Positions 15,435 to 25,475 of a stretch of DNA of 64,000 nt are shown here, piece after piece. Source of the DNA: Lachnospiraceae bacterium (GTDB lineage: Bacteria > Bacillota > Clostridia > Lachnospirales > Lachnospiraceae); NCBI GenBank assembly GCA_017480195.1, contig JAFVBE010000003.1, positions 31,387 through 95,386 on the forward strand. The letters run 5' to 3'. Position numbers and translations under genes: made by a program. Position 1 is the first letter of the stretch, and every line of letters begins with the position of its first letter. Below the pieces are notes generated by a model. The model was given only the letters and a program-made list of their open reading frames with translations, was not told the origin of the DNA and did not search any database.

Positions 15435-17174
15435 ATGATAGAAAAAGAAAATTTTTTAGAGAATTTTGACACAGAATTTGAAAACGGACTTCCGAAGGAA
15501 TTTCTGGATAAATATATAATTCTTGAGTGTTTTAACAGCACCGACAAATCAGATGCTCTGCTTGCAGAGGACAAGGTGAGTCATAAAAGGGTTGTGGCAA
15601 AGTGTTTTTCAAATAAGAACGCCCTATATGAAAATATAGAAGACAAAGTATTGAAGGATACGGATAATTCATCCATTCCAAAATTCATAGAAGAATTCAA
15701 AAATGACAATTATTATATCGTGTTAAGAGAGTATGTTGAGGGAATCTCTCTTGATGAATATATGCGTGCACACAAATTAGATTATAAGAGTAAGCTTGAG
15801 CTTGCCATCAAACTGGCAAAAGCAATGAAGGGACTTCATACATTGAATCCTGTTATAATACACAGAGATATCAAACCACAGAATATAATAGTAAAAGAGG
15901 ATGAAAGCATAGCATTTATTGACTTCGAGATAAGCCGTATATATAAGCAGGGAGAAAACGAAGATACTACTATAGGCGGAACTGCAGGATATGCTGCACC
16001 GGAGCAGTATGGATTTATGCAGACAGATGTGCGTTCGGATATATATTCCTATGGTATCGTGCTTGCATGGATGCTGACAGGTAGTGCTGCACCACTTAAA
16101 AACGCAGATAGCAGTCTGGAGAAAATCTCAAAGAAATGTACGGAATTTCTGCCGGATAAGCGATATAAGAACGACGATACACTTATAGCGGAGCTGGAGA
16201 GAGCTTACGAGCCATATGACGAGAAAGCAAAGAAGAAGCTTGTGGCAAGACGAATAGGTATAACGGCACTCGTGATAGCAGCAGTAGTATGCGTAGTAGC
16301 ATTTTTTATGAACAGACACAAGCTGACATATAAATTTAATGACCCAATTGTTGAGGAAGCGGTGCGTGCCTCACTTGATAAACCGAGTGGCAGACTTACC
16401 TATGAGGATTTGGAAAATGTAACCGGCATATATATAGTAGGTGAAAAGGTGTTTGCAAATGAAGTACAGGCTGATATCGGCAAGGGTGAATGGGCCAATA
16501 GTACCCCGATATTCGGTGATTTAGAGGATTTATCCGATTTGGAAAATATGCCTAATCTTAAGGAAGTGGTTATCGTATCAGAACAGGTTAAGGATATATC
16601 GGCACTTTCTCATTTGGACAAGCTTGAACATGTTGACCTGCAGGGCAATATTATAGAGGATATCTCAGCGTTAGAGGGTAAGACGAAGATAAATTATCTC
16701 TCACTTAACAGTAACAGTGTTACAAGTATAGCTCCGATTGCAGACTGTACGGAGCTTACATACCTTGATTTATATATGGCGGGAAGCTTCGACGGAAGCC
16801 CGCTTGGTAATTTAAAGAAGATAACATTTCTTAATATATGCAATGACTCGGATGCTTATGACTATATAGACGGACTTTTGCTTGACGAGCTTGATTTGAA
16901 TGGTCGTGACCAGACAGATGTATCGTGTGTAAACAAAGTTGGCAGGGTAAGTTCGCTCTCAATATCATATTCTGATATAACGGATATATCGGCATTAGAG
17001 GGCAGAAAGGATATAACCTCCTTCAATATGTCGGGGTGCAGAGTGGAGGACATATCACCTCTTTGGACTATGCCTAATCTTGAACAGGTAATGTTTGGTA
17101 TAGAGCAGGAGGAACAGGTAAATGAATACATAAAGGAATACGGAGAACCATCATTTGAAATAATATATATGTAA
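15435..17174 (+). CDS. Transmembrane Ser/Thr protein kinase with extracellular leucine-rich repeats
   Basis: The N-terminal cytoplasmic kinase domain has the ATP-anchoring Lys in RVVAKCF, catalytic loop IHRDIKPQN, metal site IDFE (DFE in place of DFG) and APE in GYAAPEQYG. A single helix (about residues 272-290) leads to an extracellular region with LRR-like repeats of the LxxLxxLxLxxNxIxDIS type (DISALSHLDKLEHVDLQGN and similar). A receptor-like role is likely: outside ligand or wall state sensed by the LRRs, inside phosphorylation, possibly of the HTH protein upstream. Starts at 15420 and 15435 are in frame; 15435 is preferred because GGGG lies about nine bases upstream and 15420 is only 12 bases from the predicted RNA start. 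The start remains uncertain. Confidence 0.87.
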   Translation: MIEKENFLENFDTEFENGLPKEFLDKYIILECFNSTDKSDALLAEDKVSHKRVVAKCFSNKNALYENIEDKVLKDTDNSSIPKFIEEFKNDNYYIVLREYVEGISLDEYMRAHKLDYKSKLELAIKLAKAMKGLHTLNPVIIHRDIKPQNIIVKEDESIAFIDFEISRIYKQGENEDTTIGGTAGYAAPEQYGFMQTDVRSDIYSYGIVLAWMLTGSAAPLKNADSSLEKISKKCTEFLPDKRYKNDDTLIAELERAYEPYDEKAKKKLVARRIGITALVIAAVVCVVAFFMNRHKLTYKFNDPIVEEAVRASLDKPSGRLTYEDLENVTGIYIVGEKVFANEVQADIGKGEWANSTPIFGDLEDLSDLENMPNLKEVVIVSEQVKDISALSHLDKLEHVDLQGNIIEDISALEGKTKINYLSLNSNSVTSIAPIADCTELTYLDLYMAGSFDGSPLGNLKKITFLNICNDSDAYDYIDGLLLDELDLNGRDQTDVSCVNKVGRVSSLSISYSDITDISALEGRKDITSFNMSGCRVEDISPLWTMPNLEQVMFGIEQEEQVNEYIKEYGEPSFEIIYM

Positions 17175-17196
17175 TGATAATATGAATAAAAGTATC

Positions 17197-17224
17197 AAAG
17201 GTGTGCAGCGTGCACACCTTTTTT
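17197..17224 (+). terminator. Intrinsic terminator after the kinase
   Basis: A perfect ten-base-pair stem AAAGGTGTGC/GCACACCTTT with an AGCGT loop and T tail. Confidence 0.85.
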
Positions 17225-17325
17225 GATTATAAAAATGGTAGAATCAGGGAAATTAGTATGCTGATTTGCATATTATGTCACTCACGGATAATAGAGATAG
17301 AAAAGTATAATAAGGAGGTTATATA

Positions 17326-20300
17326 GTGAGTAAGAAATTAAGGAGACAAAGTTTAGCCCTGACTCTTGCAATTATGATGATTTTCACATTGTTTGTAAGT
17401 GTTACGCCTAAGGCTGATGGAGCTTCCGACGGCGCTGTCGAGACAGCAAGTGAGACAGATGCTTCAGAAGTTGCACATAATGATGTGACCACGGAGGCTG
17501 AAGCTACGGACGATATTGTACCGGATGCAAATGATGGTATAATTTCCTCGAGCGGCCTTGACCTTGTAGGTGCACCTTCAGATGATGCGCTTGTTATAGG
17601 AATGACTGGTTGGGATGATGTTAATCGAGTACCGACTATTCCTACCGATATCGAGGATTTTATGAATGAAGCTCCTGCTACCATAATATACAATGAGGAT
17701 GCAGGAAGCTGTTGGGTTGTTATAGGAATATATGACGCAGCAGAAGATAAAGTTAATCCTATAAGCACGGATAACATCGATAGCCTTATTGTAACAAATG
17801 ACGATGATAATGATAGTACCGTTAGCGACTTTATATCATTGGAGACATATTGGGATGAAAATGGCGATGAACAAAAAATATTTTCATTAAAATGTGATCA
17901 GATGGGTAACTATACGCTTCACTATAATTCTTTAGAGCTATCAATTTGTGTGTCTGAAGATAATGGAAATGGTGGCGAGGAAGTGCCGGAAGGACTTGTA
18001 ATTGGTTGGCCTTGGGATGATGATGGCTACGGCTTTGAAGGACGGGATGTACACAAAAATCTGTCCGGTTTATCCATCAAGAGTAATGAGTGGATTATCC
18101 TGGGCATAAAGTCCGGAGACGAGATAAACCCAATTACGCTTGACAAGCTTGACAAGCTGACTATCACCGATGCAGATGGAAATGATGTATCAGGAGTAGG
18201 AATCTCGGAGGCAAAGGATGGCTATTGGGATGAGGAAACTGAAGAGGATGTAGAATTTAACGCAGGAGACGGAATATTTATAATATATGTCGAGACCTCA
18301 GGAAGCTATGCGATTACATATGCTGCAGATGATGCGGATGCAGCGGATGAGGATACATATACAGTTTACTTTGATGCAGGTATGCCTGCTGTAGCTGCAT
18401 ATAGCAGTGAGACAGTAAGCGAAGATACTTTGATTGGCAGAGAGGTAGGATATACCCCTGATACGAGGACCTTCTATATAAATAAATATGATGAGGTGTC
18501 TGAGGATGGAAGCTGGGGCACTACTCGCACCATAACCGACTACAGATTTGATAATGAAGAATTAGAGGAATATTTTGCCGCTTACATATCTGTTGAGGAT
18601 ACAGACAATGGATATAAGGTAACCCTTGCAGATAATGTAATTATGGAATTTTCAATAATTGTAAAATACACTAATAAGGAATATTCGTATGTCGATGATG
18701 TAAGGTACGAGGATGAAGAAGGCTGGGAGGATGAAGCCGAAATTTATTTTTATTATTCCGGAGATGACATAGAAACCGGAGGACCGTATCTTGATGGCGC
18801 ACCTCAGTTGGGATTTTCAGGCAATTATGTGTCTGAGGACTCATTCAAGTATGGCGTATATAATGATGCGATAGATGGCAATATATATTATGTTCATGCG
18901 GATACTATTCAGGGGGTTATTGATAAGCTTTCTGAGGCAGCTATAGGTGAAGCTGTTCCAGGATATGTAATGAATGAAGATGGTGAGCTTGAGCTTGCCG
19001 CAAATGTAAATGTAATAAATACAGGCTATATATCCGTGCAGCCAAGCCAAGGCGGAAATTTGGTACTTGAGCCACAGTATGTAGCTTCCTCCGGCAATCT
19101 GAATGGTATTGCATTCAGTGATTCGGCAAATGATTATTATGTTGTGGCGGATGCAAATTATGCAGCAGTTACAGGTCATTCCGGTACAGATGCTGACTAT
19201 GTGGAATTAAAGCCAAAAGACCCTGCGCTTTTTATTGAATGGGAGCAGGACAAATTAACCGATGCCCAGATTACAATATTCGAGGATATTGCAGCCGCAG
19301 GAGATGGCTTCGTGGATTGGAAGGGCAAGCTCTACCGTGTAAAGCGTAATGAGAATTCCTATACGACCAGAGATGGTATAAAGGTGGATGACCATTATTT
19401 TACCTTTGCAGGTACAGAGAGCTTTATGGATACCCCTGAGGAAGCCATGGAGGATTATCTGGAGAAGCTTGAGAATTATCTTGAAGGTATTGATCATGGA
19501 GTAGATGATTTAGTAAGTGATTTCAGACGCGCCGAGCTTATGCCGGGATTACATGTAAACCTCTATTGTGATATGCAGTTCCAAGGTGATATGGGTGAGC
19601 TTGTTATCGGATACCCTGACAAGTCGCTTACCGGTGGAGAATACCACAGTGCCGTAATAGAGGCTTCGGGTGTTGAAATCACAGGACCGGATTCATATCC
19701 AACAGCAACAGAGGTTCATTCGAGCAGCAAGTTTAATTGGGGCGGTATAAGCTATGATTTCCGTACCTATACTATAGATAGTGAGCTTGATATGGCGGGT
19801 ACAGCAACAGGTGTAACAGCAGTTGTGCCTGAGCCGAATGCGCTGGCTCAGATGTCCTACGAGCAGAAGGACGCAATCGAGGCAGGAGCTAAGCTTACGG
19901 TAGATGTAACTGCCAACGAGATAGATACAGCAGGAACACTTGATGCCGAGACTCAGACAGCAGTAGACTCTATAGTTACGGCTACAGGCAAGGATGCTTC
20001 TACTATAGAATTCCTTGACTTTACCGTCGATGCATCTGTCGAAGGAGTATCGGGAAGTACAAATATAACCGAGACGGTTGTTCCGATTAATATAACAATC
20101 ACACCGAAGAAGCCTATTGATAGGAATAAAAAATATCGTATAGCCAGATATCATAACGGAAGGGTTGACTACATAGACCTTGTAGACAGCCTGTACCGTG
20201 AGGTTGCAGGACTTAATATAGGCTATGTAATAAATGCCAATGGAACAATAACCTTCCTTGCAGACAGGTTCTCTGTATATGCATTGGTTGATACTGAGGC

Positions 20301-20529
20301 AGAGGCACCTGTAGAAGAAACACCTGTGACACCAACACCTGCACAGGTAACAACTAATGATACACCTGCCACACCGGAAGCAGAAACACCTACTCAGGTA
20401 ACTACCAACGAGAATAACGGTGTAAAGACAGGAGACAATACACCGTTTGCGGTAATGCTGGTGTTGATGCTTGTGTCAGGAGTTAGTGTGTTAGCTATGA
20501 ATACAAGGAAAATCAGAAAAAAGAAATAG
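17326..20529 (+). CDS. Large secreted surface protein with VKTGD sorting-type C terminus
   Basis: The 1067-residue protein starts at a GTG with AAGGAGG upstream. A signal peptide (about residues 1-32) precedes an acidic, Asp/Glu-rich body. Two related segments near 85-205 and 225-335 share the pattern LVIG...GxxWDD...ISxDxxDxLxVT...GxYxxxY, so they are repeats. The C terminus has a Thr/Pro-rich linker, then GVKTGDNTPF, a hydrophobic helix and KIRKKK: a cell-wall anchoring signal resembling LPXTG but with VKTGD. The giant adhesin at 33-38 kb carries the same motif. I do not recognise the body domains; a wall-attached adhesin or scaffold is the likely role. Confidence 0.8.
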   Translation: MSKKLRRQSLALTLAIMMIFTLFVSVTPKADGASDGAVETASETDASEVAHNDVTTEAEATDDIVPDANDGIISSSGLDLVGAPSDDALVIGMTGWDDVNRVPTIPTDIEDFMNEAPATIIYNEDAGSCWVVIGIYDAAEDKVNPISTDNIDSLIVTNDDDNDSTVSDFISLETYWDENGDEQKIFSLKCDQMGNYTLHYNSLELSICVSEDNGNGGEEVPEGLVIGWPWDDDGYGFEGRDVHKNLSGLSIKSNEWIILGIKSGDEINPITLDKLDKLTITDADGNDVSGVGISEAKDGYWDEETEEDVEFNAGDGIFIIYVETSGSYAITYAADDADAADEDTYTVYFDAGMPAVAAYSSETVSEDTLIGREVGYTPDTRTFYINKYDEVSEDGSWGTTRTITDYRFDNEELEEYFAAYISVEDTDNGYKVTLADNVIMEFSIIVKYTNKEYSYVDDVRYEDEEGWEDEAEIYFYYSGDDIETGGPYLDGAPQLGFSGNYVSEDSFKYGVYNDAIDGNIYYVHADTIQGVIDKLSEAAIGEAVPGYVMNEDGELELAANVNVINTGYISVQPSQGGNLVLEPQYVASSGNLNGIAFSDSANDYYVVADANYAAVTGHSGTDADYVELKPKDPALFIEWEQDKLTDAQITIFEDIAAAGDGFVDWKGKLYRVKRNENSYTTRDGIKVDDHYFTFAGTESFMDTPEEAMEDYLEKLENYLEGIDHGVDDLVSDFRRAELMPGLHVNLYCDMQFQGDMGELVIGYPDKSLTGGEYHSAVIEASGVEITGPDSYPTATEVHSSSKFNWGGISYDFRTYTIDSELDMAGTATGVTAVVPEPNALAQMSYEQKDAIEAGAKLTVDVTANEIDTAGTLDAETQTAVDSIVTATGKDASTIEFLDFTVDASVEGVSGSTNITETVVPINITITPKKPIDRNKKYRIARYHNGRVDYIDLVDSLYREVAGLNIGYVINANGTITFLADRFSVYALVDTEAEAPVEETPVTPTPAQVTTNDTPATPEAETPTQVTTNENNGVKTGDNTPFAVMLVLMLVSGVSVLAMNTRKIRKKK

Positions 20530-20557
20530 TAAATAAAATATAAAAAAATAAATAAAG

Positions 20558-20593
20558 CGACTGATTCTGAATACTTTGGAATCAGTCGTTTTT
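20558..20593 (+). terminator. Intrinsic terminator
   Basis: CGACTGATTC (20558-20567) pairs perfectly with GAATCAGTCG (20579-20588), followed by a T-run. Confidence 0.9.
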
Positions 20594-20605
20594 AAATTGA
20601 TATCT

Positions 20606-20654
20606 ATTCCCCAAAATTAAAAAAATATTGACTTTGGGGAATAATAAATATAAG
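20606..20654 (+). promoter_or_regulatory. Promoter with 10-bp inverted repeat over the -35 box
   Basis: ATTCCCCAAA (20606-20615) and TTTGGGGAAT (20633-20642) form a perfect inverted repeat with 17 bases between. A -35 like TTGACT (20628-20633) runs into the right arm, and TATAAG (20649-20654) could be the -10. The geometry suggests an operator for a dimeric repressor, or a hairpin if transcribed from further upstream. Confidence 0.5.
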
Positions 20655-20675
20655 ATTATAATGAGGTGATTAACT

Positions 20676-21866
20676 ATGAAATTAATAGAAAGAACTGAAT
20701 ATATTCAAAAATTATATGATGTAAAGGGAACACCGGATATAAAAGTAATAACCGGAGTACGCCGTAGTGGTAAATCAAAGCTTATGGAGGCATTTATCGA
20801 AAAAATAAAGCATATAGATGACATTGCTAACATAATTCATATAAATTACAATGATGATGAGAATGAATGCTTATTAGAATATCATACACTGTTGGATTAT
20901 GTTAAGAATAAATATAAAAAAGAGAAGAATAATTATCTTTTTATTGACGAAATTCAGATGTGTAATGGATTTGAAAAAGCAATCAATAGTTTTCATTCAT
21001 CGGAAAAATATGATATATACATTACCGGATCAAATGCCTTTTTACTTAGTAGTGATTTGGCAACATTATTTACAGGCAGAACATTTGAAATTGAGGTATT
21101 TCCTTTTTCCTTTAAAGAGTTTATTGAGTATTATAGTTATACCGATATGCAAACAGCCTATAATAAGTATTTGATAGAAGGTGGAATGCCGGGGTCTTAT
21201 GTTTACAAAAATGAATCAGATAAGCATAGATATATAAGGAGTATTTTTGATATGCTTATCTTGAGAGATATTAAGCAAAAATATAAAATAAGAAATGTTG
21301 TAGTACTCGAAAAACTAACAGATTATTTGACGGATAATATTGCAAATCTTACAACACCAAGAAAATTAACAGATATGATAAATAGAAAAGGTGATGCTGT
21401 AGACCATAAGACTGTAGATAAATATATAGGTTACTTATGCAAAGCATTTGCATTTTACAAGGTGAAAAGATATGATATTCAAGGTAGAAAATATTTGTCG
21501 AGCACTGAAAAATATTACTTAAGTGATCATTCTTTTAAATATGCAAAATTAGGAACAAAAAATCAAGATTATGGAAGAGTGTTAGAGAATATAGTCGCTA
21601 TTGAACTTATGAGAAGAGGATATGAATTATATGTAGGAGTGTTATATAAAAAGGAAATTGACTTTGTTGCAATAAAAGATAGTGAAAAAATATACATTCA
21701 GGTTGCAAATAGTGTTGAGGATCAAAATACGAAAGAAAGGGAACTTGCCCCATTGCAAAAGATAAAAGATTCATATTCTAAAATGCTTATAACTCGTACA
21801 GGTTATCCTGAATATGATATAGAGGGGATTAAAATTGTTGATATTACAGATTGGTTACTCAATTGA
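20676..21866 (+). CDS. AAA+ ATPase with DUF4143 C-terminal domain
   Basis: This 396-residue protein has Walker A GVRRSGKS (residues 27-34), Walker B YLFIDEIQM (about 86-95) and the sensor ITGSNAFLLS. A winged-helix/DUF4143 C terminus ends in a PD-(D/E)xK-like strand set, KEIDFVA...KIYIQVA. Such stand-alone ATPases are common in gut anaerobes and archaea and often occur in variable regions; the function is unproven, with possible DNA or partner remodelling. The gene is AT-rich compared with its neighbours. Its last 12 bases overlap the end of the convergent permease gene. Confidence 0.85.
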   Translation: MKLIERTEYIQKLYDVKGTPDIKVITGVRRSGKSKLMEAFIEKIKHIDDIANIIHINYNDDENECLLEYHTLLDYVKNKYKKEKNNYLFIDEIQMCNGFEKAINSFHSSEKYDIYITGSNAFLLSSDLATLFTGRTFEIEVFPFSFKEFIEYYSYTDMQTAYNKYLIEGGMPGSYVYKNESDKHRYIRSIFDMLILRDIKQKYKIRNVVVLEKLTDYLTDNIANLTTPRKLTDMINRKGDAVDHKTVDKYIGYLCKAFAFYKVKRYDIQGRKYLSSTEKYYLSDHSFKYAKLGTKNQDYGRVLENIVAIELMRRGYELYVGVLYKKEIDFVAIKDSEKIYIQVANSVEDQNTKERELAPLQKIKDSYSKMLITRTGYPEYDIEGIKIVDITDWLLN

Positions 21867-24521
21867 TTTTAATGACTCAGCCATATTAATCCTATCCAGC
21901 TTGACATTCATAATTGCATTGACGAGGAAGTTGAATACGAAGGTTAGTACTATGCTGTACACGAAGCTTATTGGCTTGATGTGTACGCGGAATGAGACCA
22001 TATCAACTACAATCTGAGCCATTACGAAGCGGTGCAGAAGTATACCAAGTATAAGCCCAACGGCTGTTCCGATAGCTGTTAATACGATATTCTCACGGAA
22101 CACATAGGAGGAGGTCTCGTTCTTGAAGAAGCCGAGCACCTTGATGGTTGCTATCTCCCTGATACGCTCGGTGATATTAATGTTCGTAAGATTATATATT
22201 ACTATAAATGCTAAACCGGCAGCAGACAGGATAACCAGCAGAACAACATAATTAAGGCTATTCATCATCTTCGACAGACGATTTTTAAGTTCACTGAACA
22301 GTGTTACGGTTGTTACATTATCGTCCTGCATAAGCTTAGCTGATATGCTGTATATATCTGCATTATCAGGTATGTTGATATATGCTGCATTATAATCAAG
22401 AACCTCGTTTAGCTGCTTTTCCATAGTCTCCGGTGACAGATACACATAATTATATACATGGTTTTCAAATATACCTGATACAGTGACATGAAGCTCACGC
22501 ATATTATCATCGCGGAGCGTGATAGTGTCGCCAAGCTTAACGCCATATCTTTCAGATATGCTGTTGCTGATGTAGGCTTCATCTGACTTAGGATAGTCAA
22601 GTACCTCGCCATCAACCTTGTGGAAGTTCATATATAAATCAATGGTGTCAAAGTTTTCCGGTACAACTAAATCAATACTCTTAACCACATCCTCGGTAAC
22701 CAAATCCCAGGATGCCTCGTGAAGCAGCAGATAATCCGCGGTAAGCTCGTTAAGTGTAGCTTCAAGCGATGCAGGTAGGATATCACCGTCACCATTATTA
22801 TAAACAAGTGCTGCATCTGCTATCTGAATTTCGTCATACTGCATTTCGGCGAAGTCTGCCACGGAGTCGTTAAGTCCGAAGCCGGTCATGAGTAGGGCGG
22901 TACAGCCGCTTATTCCGAGTACCATCATAAAAAGTCTTCTCTTGTATCGGAAGATATTCCTGATAGATACCTTGTGTAAGAATTTCATTCGTTTCCAAAT
23001 AAATGGTATATATTCAAGCAGTACACGCTTGCCCGCCTTCGGAGCCTTAGGACGCATAAGTCCTGCCGCTGTCTCGGACAGCTCGACACGACAGGAAAAC
23101 CATGTCGTTCCTATCGAACAGACGAGTGCAACAGCTATTGCGATAACCGCAAGCTTTACATCAAATAAGTATTTCATAGGTAAAGTAAAGTACATAAGCT
23201 GGTAAGTAAACCATATGACCTGAGGAAATAAAATCGTGCCGACAATATAACCGAATATACAGCCTAAGATGGCAGCACTTCCGGAGTAGAACATAAACTT
23301 GCCCATAATCGCTCCCTCAGAGTATCCGAGTGCCTTAAATGTACCGATTTGCGTTCTCTGCTCCTCGACCATACGGCTCATGGTTGTCATACATACCAGT
23401 GCGGCAACCAATATAAAGAATATTGGGAATATTCGTGCAACCTGTGCAACAATTTCAGAATCGCTTTCAAAGCAGGCGTATCCTATGTTAGTATTTCTTT
23501 CAAGCAGATAGGTATCAGGCTGTTCAAGCTCTGACAGCTCCTGCTCCGCATCAGCAATTTCCTGTTCTGCATCGGAGATTTCATCATTGAATTCATCAAC
23601 TGCTTTTTCGTATTCGCTTAGACTATAGGCGTATTCCTCATCGGATAATATGAGCGCAGCATATTCAAGACTTTCGGCTGTATCAGCAAGTTCCTGCTCG
23701 CCTTCTGCCTTAGCATCCTCTAACTCAGCCTTAGCGTCCTCTATCTCTGACATTGCATCATTGTAAAGCCGCTCATAGTGATTATTCGCGATATCTTCTA
23801 TAGCAGCCTCCCATACCTCCTTGTGCTGTTTCATATATGACTTGTAGTCATCAGAATATATCCTGTAATCCTGATTAAATCGTACAAATATCTCCGTATA
23901 AGTCTCGCTGTCAAAGGCATCAGAAGGTATGTAGACAAAGCCTGATACACTTCCGTTTCCTATCGAGGTTGAACCTCGTTCAAAATTGATATAGTATGAA
24001 GAATTAGCATATCCTACTACTGTAAATTCTCTGTAAGCAAGTACATCTAAGGTTGCTTCTTCATTTGTTTCGGAGACATAGATTTTACTGCCAAGTTCGG
24101 GTAGATTTTTTATATCGGCATCTACGATACACTCATTTGAGGTTGTCGGCATACGGCCTTCCGTAAGCGCAAGACCATTGATATGCTCAAGCAGAGTGTG
24201 GGTTTTTAATACGAATTCATTGTCCTTGGAATCTGTATAAAGGACATCATAGCTATAAGAACCCTCCACATATCTTACATCAGGGAGTGCTTGAAATCCT
24301 TCCACATCGGCATCTTCCCAGCCGAGTGTGGAGATAAGCCTGTAGTCAAAGATCTGTTTATCCTTCAGAAAGTCATCTATTGTTTTAACCATAGCTGGAG
24401 TTGTAATTCTGACACCGGAGAAGAAGCCGACACCGAGCGCAATAATTGCGAAGATTGCGAAAAATCTTCCGAAGCTTCCCTTTATCTCTCTTAGAGTTGT
24501 GCGTTTCATCATTGATTTCAT
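21855..24521 (-). CDS. FtsX/MacB-type ABC transporter permease
   Basis: This 888-residue permease has one N-terminal helix and a long extracytoplasmic domain with a coiled-coil stretch (about residues 250-345, repeats of EDAKAELEDAKAE type). Three helices follow (FtsX domain), then a second large outside domain and a last set of three helices. This is the layout of Firmicute permeases that act in peptide resistance or envelope stress rather than bulk transport. It lies downstream of its ATPase on the same strand with about 40 bases between, so it forms one operon. The substrate is unknown; lipoprotein, antimicrobial peptide or wall hydrolase control are the usual options. Confidence 0.88.
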   Translation of the reverse strand: MKSMMKRTTLREIKGSFGRFFAIFAIIALGVGFFSGVRITTPAMVKTIDDFLKDKQIFDYRLISTLGWEDADVEGFQALPDVRYVEGSYSYDVLYTDSKDNEFVLKTHTLLEHINGLALTEGRMPTTSNECIVDADIKNLPELGSKIYVSETNEEATLDVLAYREFTVVGYANSSYYINFERGSTSIGNGSVSGFVYIPSDAFDSETYTEIFVRFNQDYRIYSDDYKSYMKQHKEVWEAAIEDIANNHYERLYNDAMSEIEDAKAELEDAKAEGEQELADTAESLEYAALILSDEEYAYSLSEYEKAVDEFNDEISDAEQEIADAEQELSELEQPDTYLLERNTNIGYACFESDSEIVAQVARIFPIFFILVAALVCMTTMSRMVEEQRTQIGTFKALGYSEGAIMGKFMFYSGSAAILGCIFGYIVGTILFPQVIWFTYQLMYFTLPMKYLFDVKLAVIAIAVALVCSIGTTWFSCRVELSETAAGLMRPKAPKAGKRVLLEYIPFIWKRMKFLHKVSIRNIFRYKRRLFMMVLGISGCTALLMTGFGLNDSVADFAEMQYDEIQIADAALVYNNGDGDILPASLEATLNELTADYLLLHEASWDLVTEDVVKSIDLVVPENFDTIDLYMNFHKVDGEVLDYPKSDEAYISNSISERYGVKLGDTITLRDDNMRELHVTVSGIFENHVYNYVYLSPETMEKQLNEVLDYNAAYINIPDNADIYSISAKLMQDDNVTTVTLFSELKNRLSKMMNSLNYVVLLVILSAAGLAFIVIYNLTNINITERIREIATIKVLGFFKNETSSYVFRENIVLTAIGTAVGLILGILLHRFVMAQIVVDMVSFRVHIKPISFVYSIVLTFVFNFLVNAIMNVKLDRINMAESLKSIE

Positions 24522-24560
24522 ATCGTTACCACTTTATATTATATAGACTGAATGTTATTT

Positions 24561-25262
24561 CTACCATTCAATATCAGCTATGTCTACAATTCTATCGTTT
24601 AATCGCATATCAGAGATAGTACCGCTTTTAACTGTGATTATACGGTCTGCCATAGCTGTTATTGCCTGATTGTGAGTTATGACTATTACGGTCTTGCCCA
24701 GCTTGCGACAGGTATCCTGTAATAATGAGAGCACCGATTTGCCTGTATTGTAATCAAGTGCCCCTGTTGGCTCGTCGCAGAGCAGAAGCTTAGGGTTCTT
24801 GGCAAGGGCTCGCGCTATGGCAACCCTTTGTTGCTCACCGCCCGAGAGCTGTGCAGGAAAGTTCTTCATACGGTCAGCAAGACCAACCTCTCTTAATACA
24901 TCTTCCGCATCAAGAGGCTCCTTGCATATCTGCGCTGCAAGCTCGACATTCTCAAGTGCAGTTAGATTCTGAATGAGGTTATAGAACTGGAATACAAAAC
25001 CTACATCATAGCGTCTGTAGGCAGTAAGCTCCCTCTTGCCATAGGTGGATATCTCCTGTCCGTCAAGCCATACGCTCCCTTCCGTAAGCGTATCCATGCC
25101 GCCGAGTATATTCAATATAGTGGTTTTGCCTGCACCTGATGCACCGACGATTACGCAGAATTCTCCCTGCTCAATCGTGAAATTAACATCCTTTAGTGCG
25201 TGGATTTCAACCTCGCCGCTCTTATATGTTTTCTTAACATTTTTAAATTCAACATAGCTCAT
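24561..25262 (-). CDS. ABC transporter ATPase (MacB/LolD type)
   Basis: This 233-residue ATPase has Walker A GASGAGKT, signature LSGGEQQR, Walker [13 protein letters not shown] and the switch His in VITHNQ. It pairs with the following permease. The ATG at 25262 is chosen because AAAGGA is then eight bases upstream; an ATG six bases earlier leaves too little room. Confidence 0.92.
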   Translation of the reverse strand: MSYVEFKNVKKTYKSGEVEIHALKDVNFTIEQGEFCVIVGASGAGKTTILNILGGMDTLTEGSVWLDGQEISTYGKRELTAYRRYDVGFVFQFYNLIQNLTALENVELAAQICKEPLDAEDVLREVGLADRMKNFPAQLSGGEQQRVAIARALAKNPKLLLCDEPTGALDYNTGKSVLSLLQDTCRKLGKTVIVITHNQAITAMADRIITVKSGTISDMRLNDRIVDIADIEW

Positions 25263-25475
25263 AAGCATTTTCCTTTATAATCTAAATTGCGTATATAGAC
25301 GATAAAACTGTCCTAAATTATAGCAAAGGGATATATAATTAGCAATATATATACTGTGTTAATTCTGTGAAATTCCATAAAAAATAAGTAAGCAATGCAA
25401 TTTGTCGTTAAGTATGTTAAAATGTTAAGGTGATATTCATAAGATTAAATAAATTGTATATAGGGAGCAATACAA

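Noticed and set aside
17319-17777. A long minus-strand frame antisense to the surface protein gene
   Set aside because: Its Ser/Ala/Val-rich composition is what the opposite strand of an acidic, Thr/Asp-rich coding region gives; no start signals.
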